Shown here: positions 14,457 through 23,559 of the stretch, in pieces
How positions within the stretch are numbered: position 1 is the first letter of the stretch
Layout of the letters: each line of letters begins with the position of its first letter
Source of the DNA: Cyanocohniella sp. LLY
GTDB lineage: Bacteria > Cyanobacteriota > Cyanobacteriia > Cyanobacteriales > Nostocaceae
Direction of reading: 5' to 3'
Assembly (NCBI GenBank): GCA_022241785.1
Contig: JAKOMP010000037.1
Coordinates: 1-52,532 of the forward strand
Length of the DNA: 52,532 bases
Position numbers and translations under genes: made by a program
Notes under the pieces: generated by a model
Database searches by the model: none
What the model was told of the DNA's origin: nothing
Seen by the model: only the letters and a program-made list of their open reading frames with translations

Positions 14457-16430
14457 ATGGCAAATTACTGGGCGATCGCTATAGGCATCAATCAATATCA
14501 GTTATTTCAACCGTTACGTTGCGCTCAAGCAGATGCCGAGGCGCTAAATGATTTTTTAGTTCAAGAAGGCAGTTTTGTCAGGCAACGCTGCTTGTTAATG
14601 ACCGAGACTTCGCCACCAATTGGAGACAGATCCACCTATCCCACCAAGGAAAATATTCTGCTGTTGCTGGAGGATTTGGCAGCCGCCTGTTGGCAACCAC
14701 AAGACCATCTATGGTTATTCTTTTGCGGTTATGGGATTAATTACAAGGGTCAAGATTACTTAATGCCAGTGGCAGGAAATCCAGAATTAGTAGAGGAAAC
14801 TGGCATCGAAGTGCGATCGCTGATGCAAAGTCTGCAAATGACTGGACTGAATACATTGCTACTCCTGGATATCCACCGTGCTTTTGGTACGCAAACCGAT
14901 ACTCTTGTGGGCCAAGAAACCATAGAACTGGCTGAGGAACTACAACTGGCGACAATTCTTTCTTGTCAACCAGAGCAATTCTCCCATGAAAGTAGCGAAC
15001 TAGGCCACGGTTTTTTTACAGCAGCAATTTTAGAGGCTTTGCGTTCCGGTAATGCCAGCAACTTGGCTGATCTAGAAAGCTATCTGAGTGTTCTCACTCC
15101 AGAATTATGTCAACACTACTGGCGTCCTACACAAAACCCTGTAACTGTAATTCCCTTTAACCAGCTAGCAATCTTGCCGCAATTGGAGATGCAAAACAAT
15201 AGTAAAGTTATCCCCAGCACCATAGAACCTAGCGCCGCAGAATCAGTTATTTTTCCCGAAGAATCCTTCGCTGTTGCACTAGCCACACCTTCTTTGGGCG
15301 CAAAACCCACAGTAAATTCCCCTCAGCCGCCAAAAACGAATATTTGGCAAGCAGCCCCAGTAGTCGAAACAACCCTTGGGGACATATCTCAGCCGGTAAG
15401 TTGGCGAAACTTGATTCCAGAGTTCAATAAATTAGAAACACCACAATTTTCTGGTGTAGCGACTGATTTGAGCAAAGGACAATACGGCAACCAGCCAGCC
15501 CAATTGGTCACATCTTCTCCAGAAATGGCTACAGGTGGTCGATTCATCCCTAACGCACCTAAACCTAACCTTTCTCGTTTGCCACAAAATAAGTCAGCTA
15601 CTCCCATTTGGCAACAGTTTTTATTTTGGGGCGGCGGCACTATGTTGATAGTGGCTTTAATTTTTGTAGTTATTCTCCGCAATCAGGCGCAATTTTTATC
15701 AGTCAAACATACACCACCAGCATTACCCACTGCACCAACTGCTGTCACCCCTGAGTCCGAGACACCCCTAACTCCTCCGGTAAACAACCAATCTAGCGCC
15801 CAAATAGCATCTATTTCTGAGTCTAAAAAGCGAAATCAAGCGGTATTAGACTTAGCGAAAATGTCTCTGAGACAAACTCAAGCTAGTGATCTCAGCTTGG
15901 CCATTGCCACTGCGCGCAAAATTCAACCAGGTGAACCGCTTTACGAACAAGCCCAAGAAAATATTAAAATTTGGACTCGGATGATTCTCGATTTAGCAGA
16001 GGGTCGTGCCCAGCAACAACAATATACTAATGCCATTGCAGCCGCTAAATTAATTGCCAAAGATCAATCTCTTTATCCCCAAGCACAAGCAGCAATTAAT
16101 CAATGGCAGTTAGAAGCTAAACAATATGTGGGTAACAACACCGTTTTAGATGCGGCCAAGTCCTTAATTAGAACTGGACAGGCATCAACATATAATCGTG
16201 CCATTGAAGTTGCCAAAAGAGTCCCACCAGGACAGCCAGGCTTTGATCTGGCGGAAAAATCTATTAATGAATGGAGTGAGAAAATTTTAGAGTTGGCTAA
16301 AAATCGAGCCAATCAGGGCAATATCAAAGCGGCTATCGAAACAGCTACTTTAGTTCCAGAGGTGACAGCAGTCTACGAAGATGCTCAAGAAGCCATCCAA
16401 AAATGGCAGGCAAGAATAGATAAAAAATAA
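14457..16430 (+). CDS. Caspase-like (C14) pseudo-protease with membrane helix and helical repeats
   Basis: The protein has 657 residues. Residues 1-235 have the p20-like caspase fold of cyanobacterial orthocaspases: YWAIAIGINQYQ, LRCAQADAEALNDFL, LWLFFCGYGINYKGQDYLMP, NTLLLLDIHRAFG and ATILSCQPEQFSHES. In active members these read SGHG and D-A-C. Here the catalytic His is Tyr (Y92) and the catalytic Cys is His (H140), so proteolysis is not expected. A low-complexity linker (240-385), one membrane helix (about 387-408) and a second linker lead to a region of 60-residue helical repeats (about 450-657; marks AVLDLAK, MILDLAEG, TVLDAAK, KILELAKN). It likely acts as a binding or scaffold protein at the membrane (inference). 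It is monocistronic. Confidence 0.88.
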   Translation: MANYWAIAIGINQYQLFQPLRCAQADAEALNDFLVQEGSFVRQRCLLMTETSPPIGDRSTYPTKENILLLLEDLAAACWQPQDHLWLFFCGYGINYKGQDYLMPVAGNPELVEETGIEVRSLMQSLQMTGLNTLLLLDIHRAFGTQTDTLVGQETIELAEELQLATILSCQPEQFSHESSELGHGFFTAAILEALRSGNASNLADLESYLSVLTPELCQHYWRPTQNPVTVIPFNQLAILPQLEMQNNSKVIPSTIEPSAAESVIFPEESFAVALATPSLGAKPTVNSPQPPKTNIWQAAPVVETTLGDISQPVSWRNLIPEFNKLETPQFSGVATDLSKGQYGNQPAQLVTSSPEMATGGRFIPNAPKPNLSRLPQNKSATPIWQQFLFWGGGTMLIVALIFVVILRNQAQFLSVKHTPPALPTAPTAVTPESETPLTPPVNNQSSAQIASISESKKRNQAVLDLAKMSLRQTQASDLSLAIATARKIQPGEPLYEQAQENIKIWTRMILDLAEGRAQQQQYTNAIAAAKLIAKDQSLYPQAQAAINQWQLEAKQYVGNNTVLDAAKSLIRTGQASTYNRAIEVAKRVPPGQPGFDLAEKSINEWSEKILELAKNRANQGNIKAAIETATLVPEVTAVYEDAQEAIQKWQARIDKK

Positions 16431-16460
16431 AAAAAGCTAGGAGTTAGCAATTAACTCCTA
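16428..16460 (-). terminator. Intrinsic terminator for the minus-strand gene, between convergent genes
   Basis: TAGGAGTTA and TAACTCCTA form a perfect 9-bp stem with loop GCAAT. Read on the minus strand it is followed by GC and a long T run, so it serves the Mo-nitro_C gene; on the plus strand it may also stop the pseudo-caspase transcript. Confidence 0.75.
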
Positions 16461-16492
16461 ACTATCTTCACTGAATACTCAACACTTGGTAT

Positions 16493-16870
16493 TTAGCAGT
16501 ATTGAGAAATATCCTCGCCACATTCGTCAGCAAGATAACACAGTGCGCGGAAGCGTAAACCAACCACTTCTTCATACAAGGGATTGAGTTTACACATGGG
16601 GGGGATGTGAAACAGGGTTTTACCGAATAATTTGACATCACGCTCAAAGGGACATTGAGCAGGAATCAGTTTGCACAAACGATGAGCTAATTGGCGATCC
16701 TTAACCGGAATACTTTCTACCCGCTGCCGTAGGGGACGGAGAATATCACTGTAAAACTTAGGAGCAGAATGGTTGGGCTGGGTTACAGGAGCTTTACTCG
16801 TCTGTATTGGGTTAATCGATACCCAGCTTGTGAGAAAAATCTTTTTTTTGGTATCATCAAATACCTTCAT
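16493..16870 (-). CDS. Mo-dependent nitrogenase C-terminal-domain (Mo-nitro_C) protein
   Basis: The protein has 125 residues. The second half carries the signature of this family: RQLAHRLCKLIPAQCPFERD, then KLFGKTLFHIPPMCKLNPLY and VGLRFRALCYLADECGED. The family name comes from similarity to a C-terminal stretch of molybdenum nitrogenase proteins; these stand-alone forms are found mainly in cyanobacteria and have no established role. Cys residues (CKLIPAQC, MCKLN, CYLADEC) are well placed for metal or cluster binding (inference). ATG 16870 has no competing start. No nif gene is nearby. Confidence 0.85.
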   Translation of the reverse strand: MKVFDDTKKKIFLTSWVSINPIQTSKAPVTQPNHSAPKFYSDILRPLRQRVESIPVKDRQLAHRLCKLIPAQCPFERDVKLFGKTLFHIPPMCKLNPLYEEVVGLRFRALCYLADECGEDISQYC

Positions 16871-17242
16871 GGTTATTCCTCTGTATTAATGAGGTTATTC
16901 ACCTTTCTGATGAATATATACAATGTGGCAATGACCTGTCCCGGAGAAATCTTTTCCTGACTGAGTTACAGTAGCTACTTAAGTCAGAATCCAATTTATT
17001 ACTACGTCAAGTTAATCGCAGTTTATGCGGGATCGGTAGTGTAAAAATGTAATCTTCTTCGTAACTTGACACAGGTTAAATTTTAATAAAGACATCTGTC
17101 ATGTGACAGGTTTTATTGTAACATTTACAAAATTTAATATAAGCAAATTTGAAAACTATTTTTGCCAAATATAAAGATCAGCAATAGAAATGGTGCTTTT
17201 GGTGGCTGAACATGGCAGGTATCAAGCGGACTGGGGTCAGAT
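16871..17242. other. Divergent intergenic region with a small dyad
   Basis: No gene is seen. It separates the Mo-nitro_C gene (minus) from the permease (plus). CTGTCA-TG-TGACAG at 17096-17109 is a short perfect dyad that could bind a regulator of the permease. TTGACA at 17066-17071 has no convincing -10 partner at normal spacing. Confidence 0.4.
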
Positions 17243-18448
17243 ATGGCCCTTGTGATTGTCCGGGAATTGGCAATTTATGGAGTGCTGGGGCTAACTTACC
17301 TGGGTTTGGCATTAGGTTATGTTCCTGGTTTGCGAATGAACCGTGCCACCATTGCCTTAGTCGGCTCTGCCTTATTAATTGGGCTAGGGGCGTTGAGTTT
17401 ACAGGAAGCGTGGCAGGCGATTGATGCCAAGACCATTGTGTTTCTGTTAAGCATGATGGTAGTAAACGCCAATTTATTATATGCAGGGTTTTTTCAGCGA
17501 TCGCTCTCAGTCCTATTGAGTTTAACTCGTAGTCCGCTAGGCTTGTTGATTGCTTTGACCTTTGGCAGTGCCATTTTGTCGGCCTTTTTTCTCAATGACA
17601 CGCTGGCGCTGATTTTTACACCTTTGACATTGAGTTTGACTCAAGCTGTCGGTTTAAATCCCATTCCTTATTTACTAGCGATCGCAGCTGCAACTAATAT
17701 CGGCTCTGTGGCTACCATCAGTGGTAATCCCCAAAACATTCTCATTGGTTCGTTTTCTGGCATATCTTACTTGGATTTTGCTCAAACATTAGCTCCCATA
17801 GCTGTGGCTGGCTTAGTAATTCAAATAGGTTTACTGTGGCTACTTTATCCAGATGTGCGCTCAACTAAACCTTGCGAGATGTCATCCACTGGCAAAGAAC
17901 GTATTTTTAAACCCTTGTTGAATAAAACCTTAATCATCACCATTGGGTTATTGATTGCTTTTGCTGTGGGCTTACCATTAGCCGAATCTGCATTAATAGC
18001 TGCGAGTTTGTTGCTCGTTACTCGGCGGATTAAACCACAGCGTATTTTGAACAAAGTAGATGGAAACCTGCTGCTGATGTTTTCTGGGCTGTTTATCTTA
18101 ACTAGAGTGATCCAGAATCTGAATTTACTACAACCATTTACTCATGTAGTTAGTTCTCCGGTTGGATTAATAGGGGTTACAGCTATTTTGTCGAACATGA
18201 TTTCTAATGTTCCTACAGTACTTTTACTAGAACCCCTAATTCCTAGAGATAATCAGCAGTTATGGCTATTGCTAGCAGCATCATCAACCCTAGCGGGCAA
18301 TTTAACTTTATTTGGTGCAGTCGCAAATCTGATTGTTGTAGAAGCTACGGCTGAGTTAGGCTACAAGCTGACTTTTTGGGAACATCTACGTTTTGGAGTA
18401 CCACTGACAGTTTGTACTCTATTTCTAGTATATCTCTGGGTGGGATGA
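17243..18448 (+). CDS. SLC13/ArsB-NhaD-type anion permease
   Basis: A 401-residue very hydrophobic protein with about 10-11 predicted membrane segments. Two inverted hairpin/helix motifs typical of the ion-transporter superfamily are visible: ATNIGSVATISGNPQNILIG near 149-168, and NMISNVPTVLLLEPL followed by AGNLTLFGAVANLIV in the second half. It probably moves an inorganic or organic anion, coupled to Na+ or H+; arsenite, sulfate and dicarboxylate carriers all belong here and the substrate cannot be assigned. ATG 17243 is followed at once by membrane helix 1. It is convergent with the ABC exporter gene and has no arsenic-resistance neighbours. Confidence 0.85.
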   Translation: MALVIVRELAIYGVLGLTYLGLALGYVPGLRMNRATIALVGSALLIGLGALSLQEAWQAIDAKTIVFLLSMMVVNANLLYAGFFQRSLSVLLSLTRSPLGLLIALTFGSAILSAFFLNDTLALIFTPLTLSLTQAVGLNPIPYLLAIAAATNIGSVATISGNPQNILIGSFSGISYLDFAQTLAPIAVAGLVIQIGLLWLLYPDVRSTKPCEMSSTGKERIFKPLLNKTLIITIGLLIAFAVGLPLAESALIAASLLLVTRRIKPQRILNKVDGNLLLMFSGLFILTRVIQNLNLLQPFTHVVSSPVGLIGVTAILSNMISNVPTVLLLEPLIPRDNQQLWLLLAASSTLAGNLTLFGAVANLIVVEATAELGYKLTFWEHLRFGVPLTVCTLFLVYLWVG

Positions 18449-18506
18449 AGGAATAGGAAAATTTGGGTCACCCTCTGGGGATAAAGGGTAATGGGGATTG
18501 GGTCAA

Positions 18507-20339
18507 TTAATTTTCCATCACAAGTTGTAGTTCTATCTCTGAAGCGATTTTTTGTGGAAACTGCATTGCGTGTAGATAAGCATATCTCCCACCATGAGTG
18601 AGAAGTTGGTGATGGGTACCTGTTTCTATAATCTGGCCTTGTTCTAAAACTACGATTAGATCAGCACTTTGGATAGTTGAAAGTCGATGAGCAATCACTA
18701 AACAAGTCCGATTTTTCAGGAGTTCTTGAAGTGCTGCTTGTATTAGGTGTTCCGATTCTGTATCTAGTGCCGAAGTTGCTTCATCGAGGATCAAGAATCG
18801 GGGATTTTTAATTAAGGCTCTGGCGATGGCAATTCTTTGTCTTTGTCCGCCGGATAGTTTGACACCGCGCTCACCAATTACTGTGTCATAGCTGTGGGGC
18901 AGGGTGATGATAAATTCATGGGCGTTGGCAATTTTGGCAGCTGATTCAATTTCTGCTTCAGTGACACCAGGCTTACCGTAAGCAATATTTTCTTTGATAG
19001 TTCCGTGTAATAACAGTGTTTCTTGGGAAACTATACCCATCTGACTGCGTAGTGAATGTAGGCTGACATCACGGATATCGTAACCGTCAATTAAAATTTG
19101 CCCTTGTTGGGGGTCATAAAAACGTGCGGCTAAATTTGCTATGGTCGTTTTCCCAGCACCGGAAGCACCTACCAATGCTACAGTCATTCCCGGTTGTATA
19201 TCTAAGGTGAAGTTGTAAATCACAGGTTGACTAGAAGTATAAGCAAACTGCACTGCTTCCCAATGGATATGACCTTGTATTTGTGGCAGGGCGATCGCAT
19301 CTAATTTTTCTTTGACTTCTGGCTGGGTATCTAAGGTTTCAAACACTCGCTCTAAGGCTGTTGCACCCTTCTGGATGACGTGCATTACCTTACTAAAGCG
19401 TTTTGCTGGTTGATTAATATGATTTAAATATGCCAAAAAAGCCGTTAAATCCCCCACTGTCATTTGACCTTTCATGACTTCCCAAGAGCCATAGGCCAGA
19501 ACAGTAATATGACCCAAGTGATTCATAAAATCAATCACTGGAGCAAAGCCAGAGGAAAGCTGTACCGCACGCAAGTTAGCCTGCATATTTTGCAGATTAT
19601 GTGTAGAAAATCTATCTATTTCGTAATCTTCATTGGCGCAGGATTTAATTAATTTAATATTCGATAAACTTTCTTGTAAATGATTATTCATCTCTGCACT
19701 TTGCTGTTGCACTTCTTGGTAAGCACCCCTCATGCGATTACCAAAAAATTGTGTGAGATAAATCATCAAAGGCAATGTGACTAAAATCAATAAAGTAAGT
19801 TGCCAGTCAGCATAAATGAGATAAGTAACAATCACGAAAAATGTAAATATCTCAGCAACAATTTCTGCTACATCTGTAGTCACTAGCTTTTCTAAAGCAT
19901 CTACATCACGCATTACCCGCGTCATGAGTGTGCCTGTACGCTGATTTTCAAAAAAACTTAAGGAAAGAGTTTGTAAATGTTGGTATAGCTCATTTCTAAT
20001 ATTATAAATTGTTTTCTGCCCTACCAAGGACATCATATAACTACGAGCAAAATTTAAGCCCCCCATTAATAGGGCAATAGTAGCAATACTCAATCCTAAC
20101 CAAGGAATTAAATCAAATCTTTTGTTAGGGATAATATCATCAATAACATAACGAGTTATTTGGGGAATAATTACCTGTAAAAAAGATAGAAAAAAGATAG
20201 TACTGGAACCTAATAGTAATTGGATTTTATGTTGCCATATATATTTAAAGAAACGCCTGTAAAGTGTAAAATCAGAAATTTTAATTTTAAATTCTGAGGG
20301 ATTTTTTTGAGCTATCTGGCGAATAAAGTTCGCTTGCAC
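18507..20339 (-). CDS. ABC exporter half-transporter (membrane domain plus ATPase)
   Basis: The protein has 610 residues in the type IV (MsbA-like) layout: six membrane helices (about 38-320), then an ATPase domain with GASGAGKTT (Walker A), Q-loop IVSQETLLLHGT, signature LSGGQRQRIAIARAL, Walker B FLILDEATSALD and the switch IAHRLST. It is complete and probably works as a homodimer or pairs with another half. The start is GTG 20339, with TAGGAGTG about 10 bases upstream. It is the last gene of a cluster with a TonB-dependent receptor and a PepSY protein, so an exporter of a siderophore or metal ligand is plausible (inference). The gap to the PepSY gene is 84 bases. Confidence 0.9.
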   Translation of the reverse strand: MQANFIRQIAQKNPSEFKIKISDFTLYRRFFKYIWQHKIQLLLGSSTIFFLSFLQVIIPQITRYVIDDIIPNKRFDLIPWLGLSIATIALLMGGLNFARSYMMSLVGQKTIYNIRNELYQHLQTLSLSFFENQRTGTLMTRVMRDVDALEKLVTTDVAEIVAEIFTFFVIVTYLIYADWQLTLLILVTLPLMIYLTQFFGNRMRGAYQEVQQQSAEMNNHLQESLSNIKLIKSCANEDYEIDRFSTHNLQNMQANLRAVQLSSGFAPVIDFMNHLGHITVLAYGSWEVMKGQMTVGDLTAFLAYLNHINQPAKRFSKVMHVIQKGATALERVFETLDTQPEVKEKLDAIALPQIQGHIHWEAVQFAYTSSQPVIYNFTLDIQPGMTVALVGASGAGKTTIANLAARFYDPQQGQILIDGYDIRDVSLHSLRSQMGIVSQETLLLHGTIKENIAYGKPGVTEAEIESAAKIANAHEFIITLPHSYDTVIGERGVKLSGGQRQRIAIARALIKNPRFLILDEATSALDTESEHLIQAALQELLKNRTCLVIAHRLSTIQSADLIVVLEQGQIIETGTHHQLLTHGGRYAYLHAMQFPQKIASEIELQLVMEN

Positions 20340-20423
20340 AGGTAATTACACTCCTAACAGATAAAATTGAGTTTTTTCAACCACAGAAACATGAAGTAAA
20401 CAGAGCTTTATTGAATATCTTGC

Positions 20424-21539
20424 TTAACCCTTGGCGCTACTTTGCGAGAACCTTGGCGCTACTTTGCGTTTAAAACTACGTCCCCACCAAATAACAAATC
20501 CTGTAACAGACAAAGCAGAAGAAACAAAACCAACAACTATATAAACTGCCATCATTCCCAGTCCTCCATAAGTTCCTGTATGTAAAGCATCAGCCCAAGC
20601 CTTTACTCGTTCTATTACCGGAGAATGAAAAAAGTTTTCTACTTGTAAAACAGCACCACTGTATTGATCAAGCAAGATAAAGCTTTTACCTTCAGGTGCA
20701 ATTTCATGGGGCAATTTGAAGCGTACCCTGACTGGTGATTGTGAGTCTTTGGCTGTATATAAAACAGTAGGTTTCCCTTCTGGGAAAGCATTAATAGCTA
20801 TGTTTAAAAATTGGTCTAAACTTAAAGATTGACTATGAGTAAAAATTAGAGAAACTGGTTTTTCAATTCTTGCTTGATGAGTTAACCAATATCCTAAATT
20901 TTTTATTGGTTTATCGAATACCATCATGCTACCACTAGTAGCAATCAATACTAAAAATACTGCGGTCAACACTCCACCAACTTTGTGCAGATCATAATGA
21001 AGAATCTGCCATTTAGCTTGCCAACGGATTTTAAAGCCAACTGATAATTTTTTCCAGCCATTCCAGAGCATTAACCCGGTAATACTTAATACCAAAAGTA
21101 ACAAACCACAAACACCAACGATAAAAGAACCAAATTTTCCGGCTAACAGATGGGTGTGTAGCTGATTGACAATTCGCATCCCGGCGCGATCGCGTGGATA
21201 ACTTCCCAGCAATTCGCCACTGTAAGGATTAATGTATATATCGGTTTTGCTTTTATCAGGAAATTTAATCAGTGCATGATATGGTTCATTGGCTTCTCCG
21301 GGAATAGTTAGCCAATCTAACTGTGATTGGGGAAATTGTTGATTAATGCTGGATGCTACCTGCTGGAGTGCAATTTGTTCTGTTTGGGGGACAACCTGAT
21401 GTGTGTGGAGATGCAAAATCGGGTTGACTTCTTTGTCGAACACCAAAATACTACCCGTTAAGCTAATAATGATGATGAAAACCCCGACAATCATACCCAA
21501 GATTCGATGAGCGATCGCCATTGCTTGTTTTTGTTTCAT
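20424..21539 (-). CDS. PepSY-associated transmembrane protein
   Basis: A 371-residue protein of the PepSY_TM family. It has four membrane helices, near 10-32, 138-158, 188-207 and 335-358, with extracytoplasmic PepSY-like regions (YHALIKFPDKSKTDIYINPY and VRVRFKLPHEIAPEGKSFIL). Conserved His and Trp residues on the helices (for example HRILGM and LHYDLHKVGG) could bind heme; relatives are proposed to reduce ferric siderophores in the periplasm (family knowledge, partly inference). Its ATG lies 2 bases after the upstream stop, with GGAG in the end of that gene, showing translational coupling. Confidence 0.88.
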   Translation of the reverse strand: MKQKQAMAIAHRILGMIVGVFIIIISLTGSILVFDKEVNPILHLHTHQVVPQTEQIALQQVASSINQQFPQSQLDWLTIPGEANEPYHALIKFPDKSKTDIYINPYSGELLGSYPRDRAGMRIVNQLHTHLLAGKFGSFIVGVCGLLLLVLSITGLMLWNGWKKLSVGFKIRWQAKWQILHYDLHKVGGVLTAVFLVLIATSGSMMVFDKPIKNLGYWLTHQARIEKPVSLIFTHSQSLSLDQFLNIAINAFPEGKPTVLYTAKDSQSPVRVRFKLPHEIAPEGKSFILLDQYSGAVLQVENFFHSPVIERVKAWADALHTGTYGGLGMMAVYIVVGFVSSALSVTGFVIWWGRSFKRKVAPRFSQSSAKG

Positions 21540-21541
21540 GT

Positions 21542-22492
21542 TTATATCTCCGATTCAATAGAACTACTAACAGAAAAGGTGGGACGTAACACTTGTACCA
21601 AAGCCGGATAAGCTTCTCTCGCCTTGTTATAAACCTTGACAATACTGCCTAATGGCTTAGAAAGTAGATTCAAGTTTCCCCAAAACAACACTAAATCGCC
21701 AGCTTGAATATCTTGTGGTACTACTCCTACATGAAACACGACAGAAAGTAACACAAGCACCAACAACCCAAACCAAGTGAGTAAATCCATTAAAATTTCC
21801 GTTCCAGATTTAAACACTTCTAATCTGATGGTGTGGCGAAAAAATGACTCTTGATGTTCTATTAACTCTAATTTTTTAGCTTCTGTGGTGGAGGCGGCAA
21901 TATTTTCTTGCGCCGTCAGCATTTTCAAACTAGATATTTGAATAACACGACCAAAAACAAAGCCAATTAAAATCGGTGGAATCACAGCAATTAATAAAGC
22001 TGGTAGCCATGCTGGAGCTAGAGTTAATTGCCACAAAATGACTGAAACAGTTTGAGCAACAATTTTTCCAGAGTCTTTATGAATAATATCTAGTCCAGGT
22101 TTGGCACGGTTACAATGATAAAGAATTCGGGAAATATCTTCTGTCCCTCTCTCTTTTCCTCGTCGTTGTAAATAGGTGCGTTGCAAGCAAATGATTAGTC
22201 GAGTTTCATAGATTTTATCAATTAGCTTGTCACCGAACTTAATTAACCCCAATCCAATCAATAACCCTCCGAATACAAACACATAATTAGGCAGTGATGT
22301 ACTTAAATCAGTACCACCGTCTTTAAGGTCATCTACTACTTTCTTTCCCATCCATGCCAAACTAGGTTCTAAAGCTGCAACAACCACAGTAGAAATAATT
22401 GCAGCTGTTAACCACTGAGGATAAGTCAGTAGAACCTGCGCCATATCCAGTAACAAGCCAGAGACAGAATTATTTATTGATAGTTTTTTCAT
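21542..22492 (-). CDS. ABC-transporter membrane domain protein lacking the ATPase
   Basis: A 316-residue protein that aligns with only the membrane half of ABC exporters: helices near 22-44, 66-84, 150-185 and 235-260, the coupling-helix-like stretch SRILYHCNRAKPGLDIIHKD, and KPLGSIVKVYNKAREAYPAL, which usually leads into the ATPase. It stops there, with no Walker A or signature motif. There is no sign of a frame break within the ORF, so it may be a genuine stand-alone partner or a truncated gene. It is coupled to the PepSY gene and lies 83 bases after the duplicated-domain protein. It may use the ATPase of the 18507-20339 exporter (inference). Confidence 0.75.
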   Translation of the reverse strand: MKKLSINNSVSGLLLDMAQVLLTYPQWLTAAIISTVVVAALEPSLAWMGKKVVDDLKDGGTDLSTSLPNYVFVFGGLLIGLGLIKFGDKLIDKIYETRLIICLQRTYLQRRGKERGTEDISRILYHCNRAKPGLDIIHKDSGKIVAQTVSVILWQLTLAPAWLPALLIAVIPPILIGFVFGRVIQISSLKMLTAQENIAASTTEAKKLELIEHQESFFRHTIRLEVFKSGTEILMDLLTWFGLLVLVLLSVVFHVGVVPQDIQAGDLVLFWGNLNLLSKPLGSIVKVYNKAREAYPALVQVLRPTFSVSSSIESEI

Positions 22493-22575
22493 GATATATA
22501 GTCTCGCAGATAAAAATAACAGAAAAATAACATGCGTTATCTTCTGCTGTTCCGAAAAAGGGCTAAAATCAAACT

Positions 22576-23466
22576 TTATTTCGCATTTGGCAATAACTGC
22601 TCATCAATTTTGAGCGAAATTACTTCAATAACATAGCCATGAGGCGTTTCTTTACCTACACCATCAGCCTTGACTTGGCTACCAGACTTAGCTAATTGAG
22701 TAAGGTTTTTTCCCAAAGGTTTAGACAGGTGAACTTGAGTACCAGAAATTAAAATAGCTCCTCGGATTTCCCCTTTACCATTGACTAACCAATGTTGCAC
22801 AGAATCATCAATTTGGAGAGGATTTACACCCACGGCATCTAGTTTTTTATTACCTTTGGGTTTGGGTTTTCTAGCAACTGTTTTATTATTTTGTTTATTA
22901 GTAATTAAACGCGCATCTATTTCTTGACCATAGTTACTAGGAGTACCAAATTTACCAACCACTTCTACAGTATCTCCTGGCTGAATGGCAGTTTCTAGCT
23001 GTTCACTCATATGGGAGGCAAATTTGATTTGTTTGCCATCATTTAATAATAAACCATCAATTAAGCCTTCTTTATTTAATAGATAACTCTCAACATTTCC
23101 TATATGACTTTTGTTGTTTTTTCCTGGCAATATTTTTCCTGGAGTTTCAGAATTACTCTGAATAGGAGATAGTTGATTGTATGCCCATCCACCTACTAGT
23201 AAGGTTACAGCCGTCACCGCCACTCCTAATAAAACAAATTTGAATTTTTTAAATTTATTTTGAGTTTGAATTTTTTGCTGTCTTTGTCTAGCTTGAATGA
23301 TTTCTACAGCTTTGTAAATAAATTCGGCAGGAATTTTCGCTTCTTCACCAATTAATATTAAGTCTTGTACCGAATATTCTTGCTGCTCTTGGGCATATAA
23401 TTCAGATGCAATTTGAAAAACTTCTGGCGCTAGTTCTCGACTTAAGCGATTTTCTTGGTTATTCAT
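22576..23466 (-). CDS. Membrane-anchored protein with a duplicated beta-rich domain
   Basis: The protein has 296 residues. Residues 1-65 are a charged helical cytoplasmic region. One membrane helix lies at about 77-98. Two copies of a roughly 65-residue beta-rich unit follow, at 125-189 (VESYLLNKEGLIDGLLLNDG) and 223-286 (VQHWLVNGKGEIRGAILISG); each has a G-x-I-x-G strand, a K/H-hydrophobic strand, and a D/S-x-V-x-V-x-G strand, suggesting an OB-like fold. A basic linker (KPKPKGNKK) joins them. The function is unknown; it lies between the receptor and the transporter genes, so a periplasmic helper in uptake is plausible (inference). Confidence 0.7.
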   Translation of the reverse strand: MNNQENRLSRELAPEVFQIASELYAQEQQEYSVQDLILIGEEAKIPAEFIYKAVEIIQARQRQQKIQTQNKFKKFKFVLLGVAVTAVTLLVGGWAYNQLSPIQSNSETPGKILPGKNNKSHIGNVESYLLNKEGLIDGLLLNDGKQIKFASHMSEQLETAIQPGDTVEVVGKFGTPSNYGQEIDARLITNKQNNKTVARKPKPKGNKKLDAVGVNPLQIDDSVQHWLVNGKGEIRGAILISGTQVHLSKPLGKNLTQLAKSGSQVKADGVGKETPHGYVIEVISLKIDEQLLPNAK

Positions 23467-23559
23467 AATTTTTACTTGGTAATTGCAGTAAAAACAGACA
23501 GACTGGAAAGATGAAATAAAATCATTTTTCCAATCTATAAATCTAATTAGGTAATCAAC

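Noticed and set aside
17116-17130. NtcA-like site (GTAACATTTAC)
   Set aside because: The spacing between GTA and TAC is five, not eight bases, so it does not fit the NtcA consensus.
17212-17424. 70-codon plus-strand frame at the start of the permease
   Set aside because: It overlaps the membrane-protein frame from 17243, which has clear transporter motifs; the other frame is Gly/Cys-rich noise.
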